64,000 nucleotides of DNA from Paenibacillus fonticola DSM 21315 (GTDB lineage Bacteria; Bacillota; Bacilli; Paenibacillales; Paenibacillaceae), in assembly GCF_000381905.1 (NCBI RefSeq), contig NZ_KB907268.1:35256-99255 (forward strand), given 5' to 3'. Both the position numbers and the translations under genes were made by a program. This document shows, one piece after another, positions 8,667 to 16,358 of the stretch. The notes below the pieces were generated by a model. It was not told where the DNA came from and made no database searches. It saw nothing but the letters and a program-made list of their open reading frames with translations. The first letter of the stretch is position 1, and each line of letters starts with the position of its first letter.

Positions 8667-8926
8667 TTAATAAACATCACCACGATTATCAATGGCTATA
8701 ATGTAAACAATCCGTTTCTGATGACAATTTCAAACAGGATCCGATAACTGCCTACCCGAAGTCGAAATCTTTTGTCAAAACCCTTTAGCGGCCTAATATC
8801 GCCAACTGGCGGTCTGGTGATTAAGCCAAGCAATGCTTTCCTTATTCTGCTTTGAACGAACTTTTCTTGCTTTCCAACAAACTTTACAGCGTCACGGCTT
8901 AGTGTCAGTTGGTAGGTTGAGTTCAT
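8667..8926 (-). pseudogene. RelE-family toxin gene, frameshifted near its 3' end
   Basis: The open frame from 8926 gives 76 residues of a RelE/ParE-type mRNA interferase (KFVGKQEKFVQSRIRKAL, RPLKGFDKRFRLRVGSYRILFEI), then stops at 8696-8698. Immediately beyond, in another frame, the minus strand reads A-I-D-N-R-G-D-V-Y-stop (8694 down to 8667). This is the expected RelE tail (VIAIDNRGDVYK), so a one-base loss has truncated the protein. The start overlaps the antitoxin gene by 35 bases and uses GGAGG inside it. The truncated toxin may be inactive, because family members use C-terminal residues for catalysis, or the change may be a sequencing error. Confidence 0.75.
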
Positions 8927-9146
8927 TCATAGCTTCCTCCCATGACATAAATCCGCTGTCACTGTTTAACTGTCGCTGTTCTTCTTCGCTTAATGGAACT
9001 TCATCAGGTGCTAATTGCTTAATCTCATCCCAATCCAGTTGGTTATGCTTTATAGAAAGATATTGTAAATAATCGTAAGCTGATTGCTGTGCGGTCTCAG
9101 GTAAACGTTCGAAGATTTGCCAAATACGATCTTTGCTCACTGACAT
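8892..9146 (-). CDS. Antitoxin of the RelE-type toxin-antitoxin pair
   Basis: 84 residues, acidic in the second half (DEVPLSEEEQRQLNSDSGFMSWEEAMNEL). The N-terminus (IWQIFERLPETAQQSAYDYLQYLSI) resembles short antitoxins of unassigned fold found beside RelE/ParE toxins. The gene precedes and overlaps the toxin gene, the standard antitoxin-first order. GGAGGTGT precedes the ATG. Function is assigned mainly from context. Confidence 0.7.
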   Translation of the reverse strand: MSVSKDRIWQIFERLPETAQQSAYDYLQYLSIKHNQLDWDEIKQLAPDEVPLSEEEQRQLNSDSGFMSWEEAMNELNLPTDTKP

Positions 9147-9181
9147 AAATACACCTCCATTTGGAGATTATCGATAGATTT

Positions 9182-9217
9182 ATTATACCATAACTTAGCT
9201 ATCGTTAGCCTAGTTAT
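9182..9217 (-). promoter_or_regulatory. Toxin-antitoxin promoter with overlapping palindrome
   Basis: Read on the minus strand there is a -10 box TATAAT (9182-9187). Directly upstream, 9190-9217 is a 28-base palindrome with arms beginning ATAACT and ending AGTTAT and only three mismatched pairs. The site fits autorepression by the toxin-antitoxin complex, which is inference. Confidence 0.55.
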
Positions 9218-9263
9218 GAATATTACGAAGGTCTTTTGAAAGTCTTACGAAGATCATTCCTGC

Positions 9264-9863
9264 CTATGTAAGCTTCTCCCACTTCGCCCACATTTCCTGT
9301 GGATTCAGCTCATAAATATCGTTCTCTCTAAACATAAATTGGTGCATGATGAATTCCCGGCGGATCGTGGCAAAATCCTCATGGTAATTTTTGATGAACG
9401 CATTGATTTCCGGCTCGCTGTATTTGCGGCCAAGCTCCAGCTCGGATACGAGATGCTCGAGTACGATCAGCTTCTTCTTCAGTTGGACGGGAATGCTCTT
9501 CAACTTGCCCTCGGCGGTAAAAAAGTTCTTAATGACGGACTCTTTGATGCGCTGCTGCTGTTCATCCAGCATACTTGTTCCTCCTTCGGACGCCCGGTAA
9601 ATGAGGTTGATTGTGGCGTCGGCGTTATTTTTCAAAAAATAGTGGTTCAGCGAGAAAAAGATCGTATTCTTATCCCTGCGTTCTTTAATCAGGCTCGCTT
9701 CTCGCAGCTTTGCGGCGTGATGCGTAATGGTGGCTGGGGTTACGCCCAGCTTCTTGGCTAATACTTGACCATTCAGTTCACCATCAGCGAGCAAAATTAA
9801 AATTTTAATTCTTGTGGGATCCGCGAGTGCCTTATGATAGTTGACGACCTTGTCTAATTGCAA
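9264..9863 (-). CDS. ArsR-type regulator with C-terminal DUF2087 domain
   Basis: 199 residues. The N-terminal ArsR-like winged helix (ALADPTRIKILILLADGELNGQVLAKKLGVTPATITHHAAKLREASLI) is followed from about residue 110 by a DUF2087-like domain (FFTAEGKLKSIPVQLKKKLIVLEHL...FATIRREFIMHQFMFRE). This architecture is common in Firmicutes; its signal is unknown. The start is a TTG at 9863, supported by AAGGAGGGA at 9871-9879, seven bases upstream. No co-transcribed target is evident, so it may act on its own promoter in the AT-rich spacer 9864-9970. Confidence 0.85.
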   Translation of the reverse strand: MQLDKVVNYHKALADPTRIKILILLADGELNGQVLAKKLGVTPATITHHAAKLREASLIKERRDKNTIFFSLNHYFLKNNADATINLIYRASEGGTSMLDEQQQRIKESVIKNFFTAEGKLKSIPVQLKKKLIVLEHLVSELELGRKYSEPEINAFIKNYHEDFATIRREFIMHQFMFRENDIYELNPQEMWAKWEKLT

Positions 9864-10071
9864 AACCTAATCCCTCCTTAATAAAGATGATTTCAATCTG
9901 GTTGTTCCAGAATTATAGTTTAACAAATACTAAATTAGATGATTATCAAATTAGACATATATTAAATTACATATTACTGGAATAGAAACGCGCTGTCAAT
10001 TGGTAGATCAAGAAAGCCATATTATCCTTAGATGCAATTGTGCAGCTATTTGACTGACAGGAACACTGAAG

Positions 10072-10099
10072 AAAAAAAGCCGCCCCTATCGGGAACGAC
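10072..10099 (-). terminator. Terminator of the DUF1801 gene
   Basis: On the minus strand GTCGTTCCC-GATA-GGGGCGGC forms a stem with several G-U pairs followed by seven T. Confidence 0.7.
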
Positions 10100-10102
10100 T
10101 TA

Positions 10103-10489
10103 TCAATTCTTGTTCTTTTTGGCTGCTGCACGTTCTGTATTTTCGGCAACTCTAAATTTAACGATCCTGCTTATTAAATCATAAGGCGGTGATTTTTCTA
10201 TAGGGAATTGCACTGATCCTTTGGCATGTTTATATGCTGATAATTCATGTTCAAATTCACTGATTCCATTTGGTCCTGGATAAAATCCGATATGATTTTT
10301 GAAGGCGGCAAAATGCACCAAATTTCCATGCAGTGCAAAAGTAGGCATTTGATAACTTATTTTTTCCTTTGCGTCCGGTGCAGCTTCTTTTATAACCATT
10401 CTCACTGTTTCAAGTATTTCCTGAACATGAGGAGGGAACTTGGAAATATAATCATCAATCGAATCAAAAGTGATTTTGTTTCCTTCCAT
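10103..10489 (-). CDS. DUF1801 domain protein (YdhG-like)
   Basis: 128 residues matching the small DUF1801/YdhG family: DDYISKFPPHVQEILETVRMVIKEAAPDAKEKISYQMPTF, then GNLVHFAAFKNHIGFYPGP, ending in a Lys-rich tail. B. subtilis YdhG (Fra) is described as a frataxin-like iron chaperone; whether this copy handles iron is not shown here. AAAGGAG precedes the ATG with a long 12-base spacing. The gene is monocistronic. Confidence 0.85.
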   Translation of the reverse strand: MEGNKITFDSIDDYISKFPPHVQEILETVRMVIKEAAPDAKEKISYQMPTFALHGNLVHFAAFKNHIGFYPGPNGISEFEHELSAYKHAKGSVQFPIEKSPPYDLISRIVKFRVAENTERAAAKKNKN

Positions 10490-10640
10490 GATTCATGATT
10501 TCTCCTTTCATAAGCTCTGTTATCAGTATATCACCGTAAACAGACAATCCCCAAAAAGAGGATTTCATTGAGCTTTGTCGAATCAAACATAGTTCTTTAT
10601 TCCTACATACATTTACAGTCAGCAAAGGAGTTGCTTAAGA

Positions 10641-11246
10641 GTGCAGCAAAACAACAGGACACCACATCAGCCGCAAGGATCAAGGACAAAGCCAGGATCA
10701 GGGCCAGGATCAGAAGCAGGGGCAGGAGCAGGAACAGGAACAGGCGCCAATCAGACGCAGGCTCGCAGAATGGCTGGCAATTCATCCGGGACAGCAGGGA
10801 GTCAAATGAACAGAGCACGCGGAAGCCAAACAGCTGCAGGCCAAGCAGCAGCAAGCCAAGTGCAGGGGCAGGCGAAGAAGGCTGGGAGGAAGACGAGGAA
10901 GAAAACCAGCAACAAAGCTAGTAAGAAGCAGCCCGTTGACCGGCTGGGACAAGCTGTCGTGTCACTCATTTTCGGCATTTTCGGGATATTTTTATTTCTA
11001 TTGTCCTGCATCAAGATGAACATAGATTCACAGTATTCGTATACAACCTCACCGGGCACGATGGTTACCATTGTTATTGCTTATATCGTGAATACCGCTG
11101 GTTTTATTTTGGGAATCCGGGCCAGACGCTCGGCCAATGGCAGGGGGATGGCGATCGCCGGGATTACGCTGACAGCGCTGCCGTTTGTGCTGATGTCGTT
11201 GTTCATTGGCGGGGCGATTATACTAACGTTTCTTTTATTCAGGTAA
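10641..11246 (+). CDS. Small membrane protein with low-complexity Gln/Gly/Ala N-terminus
   Basis: 201 residues. The first ~100 are disordered and rich in Gln, Gly, Ala, Thr and Lys, encoded by short imperfect CAGGA/GGATCA DNA repeats. Three hydrophobic segments follow: AVVSLIFGIFGIFLFLLSCI, TIVIAYIVNTAGFILGI and a longer one at the C-terminus, with the DUF4190-like pattern. The start is a GTG at 10641 with AAAGGAG ten bases upstream. No function is assigned; membrane location is the only firm prediction. Confidence 0.7.
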   Translation: MQQNNRTPHQPQGSRTKPGSGPGSEAGAGAGTGTGANQTQARRMAGNSSGTAGSQMNRARGSQTAAGQAAASQVQGQAKKAGRKTRKKTSNKASKKQPVDRLGQAVVSLIFGIFGIFLFLLSCIKMNIDSQYSYTTSPGTMVTIVIAYIVNTAGFILGIRARRSANGRGMAIAGITLTALPFVLMSLFIGGAIILTFLLFR

Positions 11247-11286
11247 CAGATTGGGAAGCTGGCCGTGCATTAAATGGTTTGGGTAT

Positions 11287-11338
11287 AAAAAAAGGATAGA
11301 GTCCGCCTAGCAAATTGCTAAAGGCTCTATCCTTTTTC
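11287..11338. terminator. Bidirectional terminator
   Basis: A-rich AAAAAGGATAGAG pairs with CTCTATCCTTTTT across a short loop, giving T-runs on both strands between two convergent genes. Confidence 0.88.
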
Positions 11339-11359
11339 TCGTCTCTTTTTCTCATCATA

Positions 11360-11992
11360 TTAATAAGCGATGCCGGCGCGTACCTGGATATAGGTCTTAT
11401 CCTCGATTTGCCGGTAAGCGAATTGTGCCGTGTCCGCAACCGATATTTCAGAGCCGCCTTCAGGCAGGAAATCGCGCTCCACTCGGTACATCCCCACATG
11501 CTTTCCGTCAGGTAAATAAGTAGGACAAACAATCGTCCAATCCAGCCCTGATTGCCGAAGCAAGTCGTACGCCTTGTGATGCTCCTCGGCAGCACGGGTA
11601 AGCTTGCGCCTGGATTCAGCAGACTCGTAACGCAGCAGATGAGGCTGGATTCTACTCTGCAAAATTCCCGCCGTACCGATCGTAACAATCCGCTTAATGC
11701 CTTCCTTGTGCATCGCATCGATAATGAGCGGCATCGCGGCGGATAACGTCGTCGCACCATCCGTGCTCAGCGCGCTGAGCACAACATCCTGGCCATGCAG
11801 GACGCGGGCGATATCCTCCTTATTCAGAGCATTCCCTTTCACGAGAATTAGCCGCTCGCCTAGCCGCCCGCTTGTAACCGTCATTTTGTCCGGATCGCGA
11901 ACCAGTGCGGTCACCCGATGGCCGTCTTGAAGGGCAAGCGCTGTAAGCTCTCGGCCTACCCGGCCTGTTGCGCCTAATATTGCAATGTTCAT
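11360..11992 (-). CDS. NAD(P)H-binding atypical SDR (YwnB/BlvrB-like)
   Basis: 210 residues. Rossmann N-terminus MNIAILGATGRVGRELTALAL with the GxxGxxG dinucleotide motif, followed by VTALVRDPDK, VVLSALSTDG and KRIVTIGTAGI, as in the NAD(P)-binding NmrA/SDR-a5 family. The classical YxxxK pair is not evident, as usual for this branch. AGGGGGG precedes the ATG. The gene is convergent with the small membrane-protein gene. Probably a flavin or quinone reductase, or a redox sensor; the substrate is unknown. Confidence 0.83.
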   Translation of the reverse strand: MNIAILGATGRVGRELTALALQDGHRVTALVRDPDKMTVTSGRLGERLILVKGNALNKEDIARVLHGQDVVLSALSTDGATTLSAAMPLIIDAMHKEGIKRIVTIGTAGILQSRIQPHLLRYESAESRRKLTRAAEEHHKAYDLLRQSGLDWTIVCPTYLPDGKHVGMYRVERDFLPEGGSEISVADTAQFAYRQIEDKTYIQVRAGIAY

Positions 11993-12054
11993 AAGGGCCC
12001 CCCTTTCGGAACAGGTTATAAGTTCACTTCGCTTATTGTATCACGAAGAAGATG

Positions 12055-12552
12055 TTAAGAGTCCTTCTCCGGGGCGATAAGCACCATTGGACCCAACATT
12101 AGATCCCCCAAAGCGCTGCCGTTATGCAGGGCGTTATTAATAGCATTAAGTTCAGCGCTTTGATACATAATATGTTGAATTTGCTCATCAGACATATTTC
12201 CACGAAATTTACTCCGCACTGTGTCCTGGATTGCCTGATATGTCCGCTGGTTGGACAATAAATTCGTGACTCGCGACCCGTCCGGGAACATGGTGATAAA
12301 TTCGTCAGAATAAGTCACTTTTTTAATGATAAATCGGCAATATACCGCTGGGATAAAGCAATAAAGCTCCCATGCTAAGGTTTCGTCCTTAGTGATTCCT
12401 GCAATTTGTCGTATGATTTCTTCCGTGCTTTCATATTCGGGATTTGCCATGACCTCAATGGCGAGGTCAATGATTGTATTCAGCTCGTTTTCGCGATCTT
12501 GCGATGGAATTTGCGGCTGCTGCCTTTTAAATAATTTTCCGAAAAAGCCCAT
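12055..12552 (-). CDS. Hypothetical cytoplasmic protein
   Basis: 165 residues, no family recognised. The N-terminus GFFGKLFKRQQPQ is basic; the rest is mixed helix/strand with no membrane segment. AGGTGG seven bases before the ATG and good codon structure support a real gene. It is separated from the oxidoreductase by about 60 bases and may share its transcript. Confidence 0.65.
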   Translation of the reverse strand: MGFFGKLFKRQQPQIPSQDRENELNTIIDLAIEVMANPEYESTEEIIRQIAGITKDETLAWELYCFIPAVYCRFIIKKVTYSDEFITMFPDGSRVTNLLSNQRTYQAIQDTVRSKFRGNMSDEQIQHIMYQSAELNAINNALHNGSALGDLMLGPMVLIAPEKDS

Positions 12553-12743
12553 TACTGCACCACCTGTAATTTAATTGGAATCTCTATCTATATCGGTCGA
12601 AAAGGATAATCATGTTATTTCCCCGGTACATTCATACATACATTCATGCGTCTTTATGACCTACTCATCATTGGCAGGTTTTGTTAAGATATCAGATGAG
12701 CCGTCGTTGCGGCAGGATAGGTCTTTTTGAAGGGAGAATCATT

Positions 12744-14099
12744 TTGGGGAAGTTCTTTGTAGCACTGTTGTCGATTAGCTTATTGTTGACGGGATGTTCA
12801 AATGTGGAGTACGGAGGCATTAAAGCACAAAAAAAGAAAATAAGCGAACTGGCCCTTAGTTATGTCCAGGAAAAATATAATATGGAGTCTGCGAAAGTCG
12901 AGGATGTCTCCTTAAGTTCTTCGCCTAATGGGCCGATTCCCAGCTTGAAGCGCGAGGTGTCACGAAGCGGAATTGCTCGTATCACTTATAATGATGTTTC
13001 TTTTAATGTGTTGGTCAGTACAGGATGGAATAAATTTACCGACAAATTTGATAACATTATCGCCGATAACTTCCAAGCAGAAGATATCAAAGCTGGCATA
13101 CAAGAGAAAATTATTGAACAATATGGCGTTGCGGATAACTATCATATTCGGCAGTTTGAGGTGTCAAGCATTATCGGTGATAGCGATACGATAGGGTATA
13201 ACTGGTTATATCGATATATATTTGGGACTGATGGTCGAGGGGAAAAGAGCTATTTTACATTACATCAAAAATATGACGGGGATATACATCAATTTCTGCA
13301 GGAAAATGACTACAGTGTGCAGTTAGAGATTTTTTTCAAAGGGGAGGAACAAAATAAACAGCACTGCTCCTCTGAGACCAAGGCTTTCTTCAACAAGATG
13401 ACCGATCTTTTCGGTCGTGGCAATAGTGAAATATTTGTATATGTCAGTAAAGAAGACATGTTCATGAACGAAAAAATGCAGGAAGTATTGGAAAGGGCGG
13501 ACAACGGGCAGAACATAGATCCTGTTATTTATGGACCTGTATACAATTACTGTACAATTACAGGTGGAACTAATAATGTTGAATACATAGAGTATGCCAA
13601 GAAAGCGAATCCGTACAGCAAACTGAAAGAGCTGGAGGTGAAGGAGAACAGTTTCAACTATGTCGAAATCGATCATGGCATCAGCGTGGCTTCGATGCTG
13701 GACAATGTTGAGTTTACGAACAAAAATGACTTCACATACTCGATTGCTTCTCTTTCCGAGAGCGATCGCTTCCATGCAGCTGATATCAAAGCTTTAGATA
13801 AAGATCTGGATGACATCTATGAATATGGTTTATTGAACGATCAAATTTATCGTGTTTCTTACGCCCAAAAAGAATTCGATGGACGCGAGGTGTATTGGAG
13901 CGATCCTATTGCGTTAAAAATAAGTAAGAGCATCGTTGAGCAAGGCATCGATGAAGTATTTCTAGTTCAACAACTTGAAGGGGGAAAGTTGACCCTAAAC
14001 GTTGAGGACAAGTATTTAATCGATAGTGAAGGTTCTTTGATCGGCCCTGCACGCATAGATAGCGATTTTGTTATCGCCTATAAAAAAAGAAAGCAGTAA
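12744..14099 (+). CDS. Predicted lipoprotein of unknown function
   Basis: 451 residues from a TTG start at 12744 supported by AAGGGAG seven bases upstream. The N-terminus GKFFVALLSISLLLTGCSN is a lipoprotein signal peptide with lipobox LLTGC, so the mature protein is expected to be anchored outside the membrane. The large remainder shows no domain I recognise; it is mixed and rich in Asp, Glu and Tyr. An in-frame ATG at 12681 would bury the signal peptide and has no ribosome binding site. The preceding 190 bases hold only a possible promoter. Confidence 0.8.
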   Translation: MGKFFVALLSISLLLTGCSNVEYGGIKAQKKKISELALSYVQEKYNMESAKVEDVSLSSSPNGPIPSLKREVSRSGIARITYNDVSFNVLVSTGWNKFTDKFDNIIADNFQAEDIKAGIQEKIIEQYGVADNYHIRQFEVSSIIGDSDTIGYNWLYRYIFGTDGRGEKSYFTLHQKYDGDIHQFLQENDYSVQLEIFFKGEEQNKQHCSSETKAFFNKMTDLFGRGNSEIFVYVSKEDMFMNEKMQEVLERADNGQNIDPVIYGPVYNYCTITGGTNNVEYIEYAKKANPYSKLKELEVKENSFNYVEIDHGISVASMLDNVEFTNKNDFTYSIASLSESDRFHAADIKALDKDLDDIYEYGLLNDQIYRVSYAQKEFDGREVYWSDPIALKISKSIVEQGIDEVFLVQQLEGGKLTLNVEDKYLIDSEGSLIGPARIDSDFVIAYKKRKQ

Positions 14100-14185
14100 G
14101 TCCGGTCTTTTTACTAAGGCTGTAATGTTAATTCAACGGGTGGTTGAATAGGATGAAAATTCAAATATGAAGTTATTGTCCGCCC

Positions 14186-14215
14186 CATGTAATTCCAATA
14201 AAATGGGATTACATG
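14186..14215 (+). promoter_or_regulatory. Inverted repeat overlapping the translation start region of the XRE-methyltransferase gene
   Basis: Eleven-base arms CATGTAATTCC and GGGATTACATG (one G-U pair) flank an eight-base spacer and end directly before the AAAGG ribosome binding site. This could be an operator for the XRE domain or an RNA hairpin. Inference. Confidence 0.5.
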
Positions 14216-14231
14216 AAAGGGCGTGATAAAG

Positions 14232-15059
14232 ATGAAAGAAAAATTAGCAAGAAACATAAGCATATACCGCAAAGAAAGAGGACTTACGCAAGAAGAGCTT
14301 GGGCAAATACTTGGGCTGTCTTTTCAAGCAGTATCCAAGTGGGAAAATGCGCAGACCATGCCTGATATATCTTTGCTGCCTCAACTTTCAAGAACGTTAG
14401 AAGTGAGCGTTGACAAGCTTCTCGGATATGCCTCGCAGAATAGACCGATTACGATTTACGAGGAAGAATATAGAACACAGGACTATTACTGGGGAACAGA
14501 GCCAAACAAAGTATGCTATCAAGTTCTGCAAATAATGCCGCCAACTAAACGCTTGAAATTGTTGGATATCGGCTGCGGGGAAGGAAAAGATGCCGTTTTC
14601 TTTGCAAGAAACGGGTATGATGTTACAGCCTTTGATGTTTCTGACGCGGGCATCGAAAAAACGAAAAAACTCGCTGATCAGACCGGTGTACATGTTAATG
14701 TGTTTAAGGCAGACATAGTGGATTATCGTTTGGATGCGCATTTTGACGTTATTTTTTCAAGCGGTGTTCTGCATTACATAAAACCGGAATTTCGAGAGGA
14801 GATAATTGAGAATTATAAGCGGTTCACCCATCCGAACGGCTTACATATCTTCAATGTGTTTGTAAATAAGCCGTTTATTGCGCCGCCTCCGGAAAAAGAG
14901 CCTAATGCGTTTAAGTGGCATTCCGGGGAACTGTTAACGCATTATTACGATTGGTTAATTCAAGATAGCGCGGAAGTAGTATTCGACTGCAATTCTTCAG
15001 GTATTCCTCACAAGCATGCCATGACTACAATGATTGCACAAAAAGTCACCTCGACGTAA
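14232..15059 (+). CDS. XRE helix-turn-helix fused to TehB-like SAM methyltransferase
   Basis: 275 residues. Residues 1-65 form an XRE DNA-binding domain (NISIYRKERGLTQEELGQILGLSFQAVSKWENAQTMPDISLLPQLSRTL). After a linker comes a class I methyltransferase: motif I LLDIGCGEGKDAVFFARNG near residue 110, VTAFDVSD, and FDVIFSSGVLHYI, as in TehB/YvdP-type tellurite and small-molecule methyltransferases. Such fusions exist in Firmicutes; the substrate is unknown. The ATG at 14232 is preferred over a GTG at 14223 because AAAGGG (14216-14221) is ten bases from the ATG and only two from the GTG. The stop codon lies inside a 20-bp inverted repeat. Confidence 0.85.
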   Translation: MKEKLARNISIYRKERGLTQEELGQILGLSFQAVSKWENAQTMPDISLLPQLSRTLEVSVDKLLGYASQNRPITIYEEEYRTQDYYWGTEPNKVCYQVLQIMPPTKRLKLLDIGCGEGKDAVFFARNGYDVTAFDVSDAGIEKTKKLADQTGVHVNVFKADIVDYRLDAHFDVIFSSGVLHYIKPEFREEIIENYKRFTHPNGLHIFNVFVNKPFIAPPPEKEPNAFKWHSGELLTHYYDWLIQDSAEVVFDCNSSGIPHKHAMTTMIAQKVTST

Positions 15060-15099
15060 CTATAACAACCCGCCCAAGTGGGCGGGTTGTTATAGTTAC
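15056..15099. terminator. Perfect 20-bp stem at convergent gene ends
   Basis: Two 20-base arms pair perfectly around the loop AAGT (left arm 15056-15075, right arm 15080-15099). The left arm contains the TAA stop of the methyltransferase gene. There is no long T-run, but its position between convergent genes fits termination. Confidence 0.7.
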
Positions 15100-15133
15100 C
15101 GACAAGCTTCGATTCAATTATATACAAGCTTGA

Positions 15134-15769
15134 TTATTTCCAGGTCGTTACTGCTTCAACCGGTAAACGATAGGAAGGGCGGCCTTCGGTAGCTGCCTTG
15201 CCGATGGAAATAAGCATGATAGGAACATAGCGCTCCTTCTCCAGGCCAAAGACTTCAGCAATCCGCTGCTTGTCATATCCGCCGATCGGATTCGTATCGT
15301 AGCCATGGGCACGGGCGACCAGCATTAGCTGCATCGATACAAGACTGGCATCAATGAGCACGATGTCCCGCATATTTTGTTCGGGCAAATTTTCATACAG
15401 CGGCTTGAAGGAAGCGAGAAGCTTCTCTTTAACATCTTCGGGCATATAGCCAAGCTCTGCCGATTTTCCATAGATCTCGTCGGCATTTTCAATGCACTTC
15501 ATGTCGCCGAAGACGGCGATCACAGCTGCTGAAGTGTTGACCTGATTCGTATTGTACATTGCCAGTTCAGCCAACTTTGCCTTGCCCTCCGGCGTATCGA
15601 TGACAACGAAGCGCCAAGGCTGCATATTGATCGAGGAAGGGGCGGTAGTCGCTTCCGCCAGAATCTCGGTCATTTCCTCGCGGCTGATTTTTACGGTTGG
15701 GTCATAATTTTTTACGGAACGGCGTCCTAGGACGATTTCTTTAAAATCTTTAGCAGTAATTGTACCCAT
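15134..15769 (-). CDS. NAD(P)H-dependent nitroreductase family flavoprotein
   Basis: 211 residues. FMN-binding signature LGRRSVKNYDPT near the N-terminus, APSSINMQPWRFVVI, and C-terminal NPIGGYDKQRIAEVFGL, as in B. subtilis YodC/YdgI. Family role: two-electron reduction of nitro groups, quinones or related compounds using FMN. The MarR gene lies 22 bases upstream in the same direction and carries a palindrome in its promoter region, indicating a MarR-nitroreductase operon controlled by that regulator. Confidence 0.92.
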   Translation of the reverse strand: MGTITAKDFKEIVLGRRSVKNYDPTVKISREEMTEILAEATTAPSSINMQPWRFVVIDTPEGKAKLAELAMYNTNQVNTSAAVIAVFGDMKCIENADEIYGKSAELGYMPEDVKEKLLASFKPLYENLPEQNMRDIVLIDASLVSMQLMLVARAHGYDTNPIGGYDKQRIAEVFGLEKERYVPIMLISIGKAATEGRPSYRLPVEAVTTWK

Positions 15770-15790
15770 ATGTGTCTCTCTCCTATCTAT

Positions 15791-16219
15791 TTAATATTTG
15801 CTGATATTGCTTTGAATCCGCATTAACATGGCTGTGAATGCATGGAGCTCCTCTGAGCTGAATCCCTGCAGCATTTGCTCGACAAAGCAGCGTTTTTCAG
15901 TACTGCAGCTTTGGAGTTGCTCCCGTCCTTCTTTGGTCAGGCTGACAAAGGTTTCCCGCTGATCGGAAGGGTTTCTCCGTCTGGCCACCATTCCCTGGGA
16001 CTCCAGCTGCTTCAAATGCCGGGTGACGGCCGCGTTGTCGATGTTGACCGATTTCTGCAGCGTGGACTGCGTCATCTCGTCCGTCTCAAACAATTGATGC
16101 AGCAGCTCAAACCGGGACAAGCTCATATTGGTGTTGCGCTCAAACTTTGGGCCAAACTGATTGCAAAGTTCTCTAAGCAGGAACAAAACGCGTTCTTGAT
16201 CTGTAACCGAACATCCCAC
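15791..16219 (-). CDS. MarR family transcriptional regulator
   Basis: 142 residues. The winged helix is visible: MSLSRFELLHQLFETDEMTQSTLQKSVNIDNAAVTRHLKQLESQGMVARRRNPSDQRETFVSLTKEGREQL. The start is a GTG at 16219 with AGGAGGT six bases upstream; nearby ATGs are in other frames. It is first gene of an operon with the nitroreductase and presumably represses it until a phenolic, quinone or oxidant signal relieves binding. Three Cys (residues 3, 104 and 110) could sense oxidants, which is inference. Confidence 0.9.
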   Translation of the reverse strand: MGCSVTDQERVLFLLRELCNQFGPKFERNTNMSLSRFELLHQLFETDEMTQSTLQKSVNIDNAAVTRHLKQLESQGMVARRRNPSDQRETFVSLTKEGREQLQSCSTEKRCFVEQMLQGFSSEELHAFTAMLMRIQSNISKY

Positions 16220-16282
16220 ATCATGACCTCCTAGCTGTCGTTAATAATGGGCTCGCCTTGGTGTTAATTTTGCAAGGTCATT

Positions 16283-16323
16283 AAATTAATTGACGGGTCA
16301 ATCATTGACCTATCAATTAATTT
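16283..16323 (-). promoter_or_regulatory. Palindromic operator of the MarR-nitroreductase operon
   Basis: Perfect 11-base arms AAATTAATTGA (16283-16293) and TCAATTAATTT (16313-16323) flank a centre with a smaller TTGAC-GG-GTCAA palindrome. AT-rich palindromes of this kind are typical MarR sites. Confidence 0.6.
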
Positions 16324-16358
16324 ATTACAAAACAGCAAGAAATGCAATAACATATTTT

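Noticed and set aside
13323..13775. 150-codon minus-strand frame in the lipoprotein gene
   Set aside because: Antisense shadow; the plus strand has a lipobox and ribosome binding site.
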